Origin: Lustribacter sp965277075
GTDB taxonomy: Bacteria; Vulcanimicrobiota; Vulcanimicrobiia; Vulcanimicrobiales; Vulcanimicrobiaceae
Direction: 5' to 3'
Length of the DNA stretch: 64,000 bases
Assembly: GCA_965277075.1 (NCBI GenBank)
Contig: OZ255707.1
Location: forward strand, 310,001-374,000
Shown here piece after piece: positions 18,581 to 26,194 of the stretch (position 1 is its first letter; each line of letters begins with the position of its first letter). The translations under genes and the position numbers were made by a program. The notes under the pieces were generated by a model. That model did not search any database. It saw nothing but the letters and a program-made list of their open reading frames with translations, and was not told the origin of the DNA.

Positions 18581-18585
18581 TGGTG

Positions 18586-18750
18586 TAGTGTCATGAACCG
18601 AAAGTCCGCGCACAAAATGTCACTCGTCTTTTTGCACGACTCGTCGTTGTTCTTCGGTCACAACGCGGCGACGTTGCTCCCTCATCACTCCTCGATTCGT
18701 ACAAAAATCCTTCGTGATCTTTTGCACGGAACTTCCGGTTCACGACACTA
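18586..18750. mobile_element. MITE-like element with long imperfect inverted repeats
   Basis: The left end (18586-18608) reads TAGTGTCATGAACCGAAAG and on to CCG. The reverse complement of the right end (18727-18750) reads TAGTGTCGTGAACCGGAAG and on to CCG. The arms remain alignable, with gaps, for about 65 bases, including matched TTTTTG(C/T)ACGA(C/A)TCG. There is no coding capacity. The TA at each end would suit TA target duplication. The element lies in the only sizeable gap of the island, ending 5 bases before an ATG. Confidence 0.6.
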
Positions 18751-18755
18751 GCAGC

Positions 18756-20303
18756 ATGGAAACGCAACCGCGTCACGCCGACGCGACCAGCGAGAAGATC
18801 TTCGAACCCGGGGAACTCGCACTGCAGCTTGCCGCACTGCGCGCTGAAGGGAAACGCATCGTGCAGGCGCACGGAGTGTTCGATCTCCTCCATCTCGGAC
18901 ACATCCGGCACCTCAAGGAAGCGCGTTCGTTCGGCGACGTGCTCGTCGTTTCGATCACCGAAGACGCGCACGTCAACAAAGGACCGAATCGGCCCGCCTT
19001 CGGCGAACTGCTGCGCGCCGAAGCGTTAGCCGCGCTGGACGCGGTCGATTTTGTGACGATCTCGCGCGCGCCCAGCGCCGTTTCGATGATCGAATTGTTG
19101 CGTCCGAACGTCTACGTGAAGGGACCCGATTACGCGCCGGGTCGCCACGACATCACGGGCGGCATCGGCCGGGAAGAAGCGGCGATTGGGGCGGTCGGCG
19201 GCGAGATTCGCATCACGCAAGACATCACGTTTAGCTCGTCGACGTTGATCAATCGCTTCATCACCCCGTACGGCGAAGACGTGCAGGCGTACCTGGCGTC
19301 GTTTCGCTCGCGGTTCTCCGTCGCGGACGTGCACGCGTACCTCGACCGCCTCGCAAAGATGCGCATCACCGTCGTCGGCGAGGCGATTCTCGACGAGTAC
19401 GTCTACTGCGATCAGCTCGGGAAGTCGGCGAAAGAGCCGGTGCTCGCGATGCGGTACGTCAACGCCGAACTCTTCGCGGGCGGCGCGCTGGCCATCGCGA
19501 ATCACCTCGCGGATTTCTGCAAGTCGGTCGAACTGATCACGTATGTCGGCGAAAACGACGGCCAGGAACGGTTTATCCGCAGCAACCTCAAACCGAATGT
19601 GCGGCTGAACTTCGTCTACAAGTCCGACTCGCCGACGATCGTGAAACGCCGCTACGTCGAGAAGACGCTGCTCAACAAGCTCTTCGAGGTGTATCATATC
19701 AACGACGAACCGCTGCACGAACGCGAAGAGGCGGAGTTCTGCGGATTGCTCGAGGAGCGCTTCCATAATTCCGATGCCGTGATCTGCGGTGATTTCGGGC
19801 ACGGGCTCATCACGCCGGCGGCGAAAAAACTGCTCGGCGAGAGCGGAAAGTTCCTCGCGGTCAACACGCAGATAAACGCGGCGAACATTCGCTTTCACGC
19901 AATCTCGAGCTATCCGCGTGCGGACTACATCTGCATCAACGAGGGCGAACTGCGCCTCGATGCGCGCAATCGCGTCGCGCCGTTGCGCAGCTTAGTCGAT
20001 GAACTCACCCAGAAATTACGCTGCGACCGCGTGTTGGTGACGCGCGGCAGTCTCGGGGTCGAGGGATATTTCTCGGGCGAACGCGTTGTCAGCCCGTCGT
20101 TCGCGACGCGCGTTCTCGATCGTACGGGTTCGGGCGACGCGGTGCTCGCCATCACGGCCGCCGGCGTTGCAGCCGACATGCCGCCCGAGGTCACGGCGTT
20201 CGTTGCGAACGTGATCGGCGCGCAAAAGGTGCTGATCGTCGGCAACCGCACGTCGATCGAAAAAACCGCGACGTACAAGTTCGTCGAGACGCTGCTGAAG
20301 TAA
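18756..20303 (+). CDS. Bifunctional nucleotidylyltransferase/PfkB kinase, HldE-like with domains reversed
   Basis: The product is 515 residues. The N-terminal cytidylyltransferase-fold domain (about 20-175) has AHGVFDLLHLGHIRHLK with the HxGH pair 46/49, and RPNVYVKGPDY. The C-terminal PfkB-family kinase (about 205-515) has ELFAGGALAIANHLA, an RGSLGVEGY segment and RTGSGDA with catalytic Asp461. E. coli HldE has kinase first and transferase second; here the order is reversed. The likely role is sugar 1-phosphorylation and NDP activation of a heptose. It lies right after the MITE-like element. Confidence 0.85.
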   Translation: METQPRHADATSEKIFEPGELALQLAALRAEGKRIVQAHGVFDLLHLGHIRHLKEARSFGDVLVVSITEDAHVNKGPNRPAFGELLRAEALAALDAVDFVTISRAPSAVSMIELLRPNVYVKGPDYAPGRHDITGGIGREEAAIGAVGGEIRITQDITFSSSTLINRFITPYGEDVQAYLASFRSRFSVADVHAYLDRLAKMRITVVGEAILDEYVYCDQLGKSAKEPVLAMRYVNAELFAGGALAIANHLADFCKSVELITYVGENDGQERFIRSNLKPNVRLNFVYKSDSPTIVKRRYVEKTLLNKLFEVYHINDEPLHEREEAEFCGLLEERFHNSDAVICGDFGHGLITPAAKKLLGESGKFLAVNTQINAANIRFHAISSYPRADYICINEGELRLDARNRVAPLRSLVDELTQKLRCDRVLVTRGSLGVEGYFSGERVVSPSFATRVLDRTGSGDAVLAITAAGVAADMPPEVTAFVANVIGAQKVLIVGNRTSIEKTATYKFVETLLK

Positions 20304-20306
20304 CCG

Positions 20307-21083
20307 ATGGATCTCGGACTCACCGGCCGCACTGCGTTCGTTACCGGCGCGAGTCGCGGTATCGGCGCCGCATGTGCACGACTGTTGGCGGCAGAAGGTG
20401 CGCAGGTTGCCATCTGCGCTCGCGATTCCGCACGCCTGCAATCCGTGCTCGATGACTGCGGCGGTGAGGCGGCGGGGCATCGCGCGCTCGCGGTCGACCT
20501 GGCTGCCGCGGGCGCGCCGGCCGATGTGGTCGCGTGGCTCGCCGAAGCCGTGGGGGACGTGGATGTTGTCGTCCACAACGTCGGCGGCACCCTGGGCATG
20601 CGCGACTCGCTCGCGCCGGCGACCGAGTGGGAACGCGTGCTGCACTTCAACCTCGGCATCGCGATCGATCTCAACGCCGGACTGATTCCGGCGATGCGCG
20701 CGCGCCGTTTCGGCCGCATCGTAGCGATCTCGTCGCTCGCCGCGTTCGAACATCAAGGGTCGATTCCGTACTCGGTGGCAAAGGCGGCGCTGACCGCGTA
20801 CGTTCGCGGTCTGGGCCGCACGTGCGCGCCTGACGGCGTCGTGATCTCGGCCGTCGTGCCGGGTGTGATTCTCAGTGAAGGCAACACGTGGGATACGGTC
20901 ATGCGGCGCGATCCGGCCGAAGCTCAACGCTACCTGGGCGAACGCGTTCCGCGCGGCCGTTTTGGTTCGCCCGAAGAAGTCGCGCACGCGGTGGCATTCC
21001 TTGCATCGCGTCATGCGGAACCGTTCGCCGGTTCCATCGTGCCGCTCGAGGGCGGTCAAGGACGGAGTTTCTTCGGACAATGA
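20307..21083 (+). CDS. Short-chain dehydrogenase/reductase (classical SDR)
   Basis: The 258-residue product is a classical SDR. Cofactor motif TGASRGIGAACA lies near residue 14, NVGG replaces NNAG at about 92, and the catalytic Ser (AISSLAAF) and Y-x-x-x-K (YSVAKAALTAY) are present. The C-terminus ends with PLEGGQGRSFFGQ. It probably oxidises or reduces a sugar hydroxyl/keto group with NAD(P). It starts 3 bases after the HldE-like gene and is coupled by ATGA to a methyltransferase. Confidence 0.88.
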   Translation: MDLGLTGRTAFVTGASRGIGAACARLLAAEGAQVAICARDSARLQSVLDDCGGEAAGHRALAVDLAAAGAPADVVAWLAEAVGDVDVVVHNVGGTLGMRDSLAPATEWERVLHFNLGIAIDLNAGLIPAMRARRFGRIVAISSLAAFEHQGSIPYSVAKAALTAYVRGLGRTCAPDGVVISAVVPGVILSEGNTWDTVMRRDPAEAQRYLGERVPRGRFGSPEEVAHAVAFLASRHAEPFAGSIVPLEGGQGRSFFGQ

Positions 21084-21757
21084 ACGGTAACGACACCAAC
21101 GCAGAAGCCGAGAAATGGCGCGAGATGAAAGCGTTCATCGGGAACGAGCACGTCGCACTCGGGCCGTATTTCAGTTTCATCGTACGCAAGAGTCCGCGGC
21201 GGTTGCTGCACCTGTTGAGCTACTACAAGTTCGCCGCAAAAATGATCGGCCCGTCGAAGCGCGTCCTCGACGTCGGGTGTAGTGAGGGTTTCGGGACGAT
21301 TCTGTTGGCGGAGGCCGCGGCGTCCTGTTTGGGCGTCGATCTCGACGCTGACGCAATTGCCGTCGCGAACGCGAGCGTTGCCTCGGATCGCTTGCAGTTC
21401 GCGACGATGAACGTGCTCGAAGCCGATCCGGGCCGCTTCGATGCGGTCGTGACGCTCGATGTGATCGAGCACATTTTCACCGAGCACGAGGACGCGTTCG
21501 TTGCGCGGCTGGCGAGTGTCTTGGACGATCACGGCGTCCTCGTGATCGGCACGCCGAACCTCACGTCGGATCAATACGCGAACGAACATACGCGTCGCGG
21601 GCACGTGAATTTGTTCTCGGCCGACCGGCTGCGCGAGCTCGCGCTCACGCACTTCCACAACGTGTTTTCCTTCTCGGCCAACGACGAGATGGTCCACACC
21701 GGTTTCGCGCCGCTCGCGCACTATCTCATCGCGCTCTGCGTGGGCCCGCGCCGGTGA
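21080..21757 (+). CDS. Class I SAM-dependent methyltransferase
   Basis: The 225-residue product starts at ATG 21080, overlapping the SDR stop. The core carries VLDVGCSEGFGTILLAE (motif I), GVDLDADAIAVA (motif II), VTLDVIEHIF (post-motif typical of the Ubi/Coq group) and VLVIGTPN. It probably methylates a sugar. It is coupled by GTGA to a second, different methyltransferase-like protein. Confidence 0.86.
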   Translation: MNGNDTNAEAEKWREMKAFIGNEHVALGPYFSFIVRKSPRRLLHLLSYYKFAAKMIGPSKRVLDVGCSEGFGTILLAEAAASCLGVDLDADAIAVANASVASDRLQFATMNVLEADPGRFDAVVTLDVIEHIFTEHEDAFVARLASVLDDHGVLVIGTPNLTSDQYANEHTRRGHVNLFSADRLRELALTHFHNVFSFSANDEMVHTGFAPLAHYLIALCVGPRR

Positions 21758-22902
21758 GCGCCCGACGCGCGTTCGTCGACTACTATCGCGAGCGCGATAT
21801 CTCGCCCGTGAAGCAAGATATCACCGATCTCGAACGCCATCACGGCCGGCGCGCGTCGCTGTACCGTTTTCTCGGGATACCGCCGCTCTATGTCGAGGGG
21901 GCGCGTGTGTTGGAATTCGGACCCGGTTCGGGCGACAACGCGATCGTCACGGCCGGATTGTGCCCGGCGCGATACGTGCTGGTCGACGGCAACCCGCGAG
22001 CGATCGCTGAGACGCGCGCGCAGCTCGCAAACATATCGTTGCCGTCCGGTGCGTGTTCGGTCGTCGAGAGCTATGTCGAAGATTTTACGACGGAGGAGCG
22101 CTTCGATCTGGTCGTGGCCGAGGGGCTCGTCCCGTTTCAAAACGATCCCTCGGCATTCGTCGGGCACATCGCGTCGTTCGTCCGCACGGGCGGTATGCTG
22201 GTGATCACGACCGCCGACGCGGCTTCCGCGATCGGAGAGATCGGCCGCCGCTTATTGGGCAACCGGCTCGCTCCGCCGTCGTTGCCATACGATGAGCGCC
22301 GTCAGCGGCTGGTGCCGGTGTTCGCGCCGCATCTCGCGACCTTGTCCGGCATGAGCCGCTCCGTCGGGGACTGGATCGACGACAACATCGCGCATCCGCT
22401 GACGGGCCGGCTCTTTTCGATCGCCGACGCAATCACGGCCCTCGAACCGGCGGGCTTCACGATCTGGGCTTCCTCGCCGCAATTTCTCACCGACTGGCGT
22501 TGGTACAAACAAGTTTACGGCGAGGCGTGCGCGTTCAACGCGCGTGCGATCCACGCGTATCATTGCAACATCGCGAACCTGGCGGACTATCGCGTGACGT
22601 TGTCGCCGCACGATCCACAGCTCGGTATCGCGCTCCTGGAGGCCGGCGCCGCGCTCTATGACCTCATGCAAGCGAACGATGCCGGCGACGAGTCGGTGAC
22701 CGGCGATGTAATCGCCGTCATCGGGCGGATGGCGACGTTGCTCGCATCGGTTTCACCGTCGACCGCGACGAGCTTGCAAAGCCTGGCCGCAACCCTGGCG
22801 TCGGGCGGCGAACCGGGCCTCCCCGACGCGTTCGCCGCGCACTTCGGTCGCGGACAGCAGTACGTGAGCTTCATCCGCCACCCTTCGACAAGCTCAGGGT
22901 GA
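21754..22902 (+). CDS. Class I SAM-dependent methyltransferase with C-terminal extension
   Basis: The product is 382 residues. The N-terminal half holds a methyltransferase core: VLEFGPGSGDNAIV, YVLVDGNPRAIAETR and FDLVVAEGLVPFQ. The C-terminal 170 residues contain GDWIDDNIAHP and FTDWRWYKQ-like segments, seen in surface-glycan methyltransferases but not a domain I can name. The last residues (HPSTSSG) are encoded inside a palindromic repeat beginning at 22881, so the repeat seems to have supplied the stop codon and possibly altered the C-terminus. Confidence 0.8.
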   Translation: MSARRAFVDYYRERDISPVKQDITDLERHHGRRASLYRFLGIPPLYVEGARVLEFGPGSGDNAIVTAGLCPARYVLVDGNPRAIAETRAQLANISLPSGACSVVESYVEDFTTEERFDLVVAEGLVPFQNDPSAFVGHIASFVRTGGMLVITTADAASAIGEIGRRLLGNRLAPPSLPYDERRQRLVPVFAPHLATLSGMSRSVGDWIDDNIAHPLTGRLFSIADAITALEPAGFTIWASSPQFLTDWRWYKQVYGEACAFNARAIHAYHCNIANLADYRVTLSPHDPQLGIALLEAGAALYDLMQANDAGDESVTGDVIAVIGRMATLLASVSPSTATSLQSLAATLASGGEPGLPDAFAAHFGRGQQYVSFIRHPSTSSG

Positions 22903-22958
22903 CATTCGACAAGCTCAGGGTGATATTCGACAACCTCAGGATGACGCTTGTCGAAGGG
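22881..22958. repeat. Palindromic tandem repeat (REP-like) between convergent genes
   Basis: Three tandem 21-base units (22884-22904, 22905-22925, 22926-22946) share TTCGACAAGCTCAGGGTGA, with the third diverging slightly. The first 13 bases, CCCTTCGACAAGC (22881-22893), recur exactly inverted as GCTTGTCGAAGGG (22946-22958), so the array can fold into a strong hairpin. I recall such units as dispersed repeats in many high-GC genomes. Its site between two convergent genes suits a bidirectional termination or mRNA-stability element. Confidence 0.8.
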
Positions 22959-22963
22959 CGGGA

Positions 22964-23830
22964 TTACACCAGAGGGTCGAGCACGGGGGTTGCGCCGGCC
23001 TGGGCGCGGCCCAAATCTGCAACGATCGCGGCGGCGGCATCGCGGTTGAGGTGCACGCTGTCCGAACCGAATTCCGGACGGAGTATGCCGTCGTTCGACG
23101 TCACGATCGGCCACGTATCGATGAATCCGATCGACGCATCACGAGAGAAGCGTTCGTAGAGCAAATTGATGCTCCGATGCACGGCGTAGCGGACGTGACG
23201 ACGCGAAGCGAAGCCGCAATGCGCCTCGTAATCGGCGTCGCTCGATCCCGGCGGCGGCAGCGCGAGCAAGAACAGATTGTCGATACCCGCGGCGCGCAGC
23301 GTGCGCAACCCGCGAAAGAGCGGTTGCAGATACTCCGATTCGATTGCGGCGGAGAGCTCATCGAATGCGACGGCTTCGCGCGTTTCGGGCGGATCGTCGG
23401 CGAAGCGGCCGATAGGACCCGGCAACGCGATGCGCGCGTCGAGCGGCAAGCGCCGAATGACGTCACGCGCATCGACTTCACCGCACGAAATTACCAGCAA
23501 TTCGTTGCGGAAGCTTGCGCGCAGCCGTAATCCGAATTCCCAGCCGAGCGGCTCGCGTGCTGTACGAAAACGGCCGAATGCCGAAACGGCGTTTTCGCGG
23601 GTCCCGCGTAAAATGTTGAGCGTCAGCAGCGAGCGCACGAGCCGTTCGTTGAGCGTCCCGTCGTCGTAGGAGAATTCGCTTGCGCGAAAGCCATAGTGGT
23701 TGTGCGCTTGTGTTATCACGTAGCGCGTCACGTCGGCGTCGTCACGGAACACCAGTCCGTCGAAGCGAGCAGCGTGGCTGTCGCCGAGAAATTTGAAAAC
23801 GCGGGGCCGCGCCGCCAGCCGGAGGCTCAT
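22964..23830 (-). CDS. SGNH/GDSL-like hydrolase family protein
   Basis: The 288-residue product (ATG 23830; a TTG at 23848 is also possible) begins with FKFLGDSHAARF, where GDSH would carry the nucleophile Ser. Near the C-terminus DSVHLNRDAA supplies the Asp-x-x-His pair of SGNH hydrolases. No signal peptide or membrane segment is visible, so it is probably cytoplasmic. It may add or remove an acyl group on the glycan precursor. It is convergent with the methyltransferase across the palindromic repeat and divergent from the GSCFA gene. Confidence 0.7.
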   Translation of the reverse strand: MSLRLAARPRVFKFLGDSHAARFDGLVFRDDADVTRYVITQAHNHYGFRASEFSYDDGTLNERLVRSLLTLNILRGTRENAVSAFGRFRTAREPLGWEFGLRLRASFRNELLVISCGEVDARDVIRRLPLDARIALPGPIGRFADDPPETREAVAFDELSAAIESEYLQPLFRGLRTLRAAGIDNLFLLALPPPGSSDADYEAHCGFASRRHVRYAVHRSINLLYERFSRDASIGFIDTWPIVTSNDGILRPEFGSDSVHLNRDAAAAIVADLGRAQAGATPVLDPLV

Positions 23831-23887
23831 CGTTCCACGTATCGGCAACTCAGGTCACCGGCTTGACGTTCCGATACTCCAAGGACA

Positions 23888-25012
23888 ATGGCTCGTTCAC
23901 CGTTCCCCTACGACGGACTCGAGCGCCGCGCGATCTGGAAGCCTTCGGTGACCGACGTTGCACCGTCGGAGATCGATCCGCAGGCCGGCGCGCCCTTCGT
24001 TTTCGATCGCGCGGCGAAGGTCGCATCGGGCGGTAGCTGTTTTGCGCAGCGGATCGCGGAAGCGCTGCGCGCAAGCGGTTTTCAATATTTCAACGTCGAG
24101 CCCGGGGCGCCGGACCTCTCTCCCGCGGAGCGTGCGCGTCACGGCTATGCCGATTACTCGGCGCGCTTCGGCAACATCTATACCACGGTTCAATTGCTGC
24201 AACTCTTCGAGCGGGCGTTCGACGGATTCACCCCGTCCGACGACACGTGGGAACGGCATGCGGGCGGGTTCGTCGATGCGCTTCGCCCGCGTGTCGAACC
24301 CACCGGCTTTCGCACGCGGGAAGCGCTGTTCGCCGACCGGGCCGTCCATCTTGCGGCGGTGCGCCGGCTGTTCACCGAGATGGATGTCTTCGTCTTTACG
24401 TTGGGGCTGACGGAATCGTGGCGCTCCCGGATCGACGGAACCGTATATCCGGCACCGCCGGGCCGTTCGTTCGGGACCTTCGACGACGCGGCGTATCGCT
24501 TCGACAATCTCGGCGTCGCCGCCAACGTCGAGGCGCTGGGGCGTTTTTTGACGCGGTTGCGGCAGGTCAACCCGTCGGTGAACGTTATCTTGACCGTGTC
24601 GCCGGTACCGCTCGTCGCGACGGCGACCGACGCGCACGTACTGGCGGCGACGGTCTATTCCAAATCGGTGTTGCGCGTTGCCGCGCAGGAAATCTGTGCG
24701 GCGTTCCAACGCGTCGCGTATTTCGCCTCGTACGAAATCGTCACGGCGACGTTCAATCAAGCGACGTATTTCGAGGTCGATCGGCGATCGATCGCGCCCG
24801 GTGGTATCGACCACGTTATGCGCTCGTTCTTTCGTCACTTTACGCGGCCCTCGGAAGCGGAGGTCGCCTCGCGACCGAACGCCGCCGCGGCGACCCGAAG
24901 CGTTCTCGGCGCGGCGCGGCCGCTCACGGTCGCGCTCGCAACCGATCCGTGCGACGAGGACGTGCTCGGCGCGTACATCGCGCGTGAATTCTCCGAAGGT
25001 GCAAACGCGTAA
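23888..25012 (+). CDS. GSCFA domain protein
   Basis: The 374-residue product carries the family-defining block ASGGSCFAQRIAEAL near residue 48. It also has FGNIYTTVQLLQLFERAF, FTLGLTESW and LTVSPVPL, characteristic of GSCFA proteins, relatives of SGNH esterases. AAGGA lies 5 bases before ATG 23888. Its function is not established, though members often sit in polysaccharide loci. Next to an SGNH-like gene, it may take part in glycan O-acylation or deacylation. It is the last gene of the island before rseP. Confidence 0.85.
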   Translation: MARSPFPYDGLERRAIWKPSVTDVAPSEIDPQAGAPFVFDRAAKVASGGSCFAQRIAEALRASGFQYFNVEPGAPDLSPAERARHGYADYSARFGNIYTTVQLLQLFERAFDGFTPSDDTWERHAGGFVDALRPRVEPTGFRTREALFADRAVHLAAVRRLFTEMDVFVFTLGLTESWRSRIDGTVYPAPPGRSFGTFDDAAYRFDNLGVAANVEALGRFLTRLRQVNPSVNVILTVSPVPLVATATDAHVLAATVYSKSVLRVAAQEICAAFQRVAYFASYEIVTATFNQATYFEVDRRSIAPGGIDHVMRSFFRHFTRPSEAEVASRPNAAAATRSVLGAARPLTVALATDPCDEDVLGAYIAREFSEGANA

Positions 25013-25067
25013 CCGGCCACGGACGGCCGGCGAAACGGCGGCGCCGGTTTGTCGGTCTTAGACTACG

Positions 25068-26177
25068 ATGTCACCCGAAAAACTGCTGCTCTTTCTCGTG
25101 ATGCTCTCGGTGCTCGTCGTCCTGCACGAGTACGGCCACTTCTTGCTCGCGCGCCGCAACGGCGTTCGGGTGAACGATTTCGCACTCGGCATGGGCCCGA
25201 CGCTCCTCAAGTGGACGTCGAAGCGAAGCGGAACGAACTACCGCTTGAACCTCTTGCCGATCGGCGGCTACTGCGCGATGCAGGGGGAAGACGGGAAGAC
25301 GAACGAGTCCGAACAGCGCCGTGATTTCCTCGCGTCATCGGCGCCCGGTCCGAGCGATAACTTCCAGGCGAAGACACCGTTGCAACGGCTCTCGATCGTG
25401 GTCGCCGGGCCGATTGCGAACTTCATCGTCGCGTTGGTGTTGCTGTTTGGCAGCGCCGCGATCTTCGGCGTCGCCGACCAAGCCCCGACGACCAAAGTCT
25501 ATCAGCTTACGCCGGGCTTCCCGGCGCAGGCGGCCGGGATCCGGCCGGGCGACGACATCGTGGCGATCGACGGCGTTCCGATGCGCGACGGCTCGCAGCT
25601 CGTCCAAACGATTTATGCCAAGCCCGGGCAAGCGATTCGTGTTACGTATCGCCGGGACGGTCGCGAGACCACGATTCCGATCACGACGAAGACGATGAAA
25701 GGCGACAACGGGAAGCCGCAGGGCCGGATCGGCTTTCGCCCGATGCCGGCTATGCGCCACGCGAGCATCGCCGAGGCAGGGCAGGCGACGTGGTTCCAAT
25801 TTTCCGCGATCGTCGGGGGCACGTTCGGGGTCCTCGGTCATCTCGTCACCAACTTCGCCGGCACGGCCTCGCAAATCCAGGGGCCGATCGGCATCGCGCA
25901 AGTCTCATCGGAGGTCGCGGACTTCGGCTGGGGTGCCTACTTGTCGCTGGCGGCCGCGCTTTCGATTTCGCTCGGTATCTTCAACCTGCTGCCGATCCCC
26001 GCTCTCGACGGCGGTCGCGGGCTCTTCATCGTGATGGAAATGCTACGCGGGAAACCCGTCGATCCCGGCAAGGAAGCACTGGTTCACGTCGGCGGCTTTG
26101 CCGCCCTCATGGTCATCATGCTGGCCGTCGCCTATCACGACATCGCCCGCATCGTCGCGGGCAAAGCCGCGTTTTAG
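25068..26177 (+). CDS. rseP: Site-2 protease, RseP/M50B family
   Basis: The 369-residue membrane metalloprotease has VVLHEYGHFLLARRNG (zinc ligands His20 and His24, catalytic Glu21) in the first membrane segment. A PDZ domain (about 140-200, GFPAQAAGIRPGDDIVAIDG) follows, then the C-terminal zinc ligand in NLLPIPALDGGRG. It cleaves membrane-bound anti-sigma factors or signal peptide remnants. It is usually found right after dxr; here 16 kb of carbohydrate genes separate them. ispG follows after 17 bases. Confidence 0.95.
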   Translation: MSPEKLLLFLVMLSVLVVLHEYGHFLLARRNGVRVNDFALGMGPTLLKWTSKRSGTNYRLNLLPIGGYCAMQGEDGKTNESEQRRDFLASSAPGPSDNFQAKTPLQRLSIVVAGPIANFIVALVLLFGSAAIFGVADQAPTTKVYQLTPGFPAQAAGIRPGDDIVAIDGVPMRDGSQLVQTIYAKPGQAIRVTYRRDGRETTIPITTKTMKGDNGKPQGRIGFRPMPAMRHASIAEAGQATWFQFSAIVGGTFGVLGHLVTNFAGTASQIQGPIGIAQVSSEVADFGWGAYLSLAAALSISLGIFNLLPIPALDGGRGLFIVMEMLRGKPVDPGKEALVHVGGFAALMVIMLAVAYHDIARIVAGKAAF

Positions 26178-26194
26178 AGAGAAGAGCTCATCCC

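Noticed and set aside
18586..18750. Rho-independent terminator
   Set aside because: The inverted arms are about 120 bases apart at their outer ends and no T-run follows the right arm.
22884..22946. Possible CRISPR array in the tandem repeat
   Set aside because: The units are directly adjacent with no spacers and are part of a palindrome.
25013..25067. Terminator between the island and rseP
   Set aside because: CCGGCC and GGCCGG (25013-25030) can pair, but the stem is only six pairs and no T-run follows. A promoter for rseP was not found here either.
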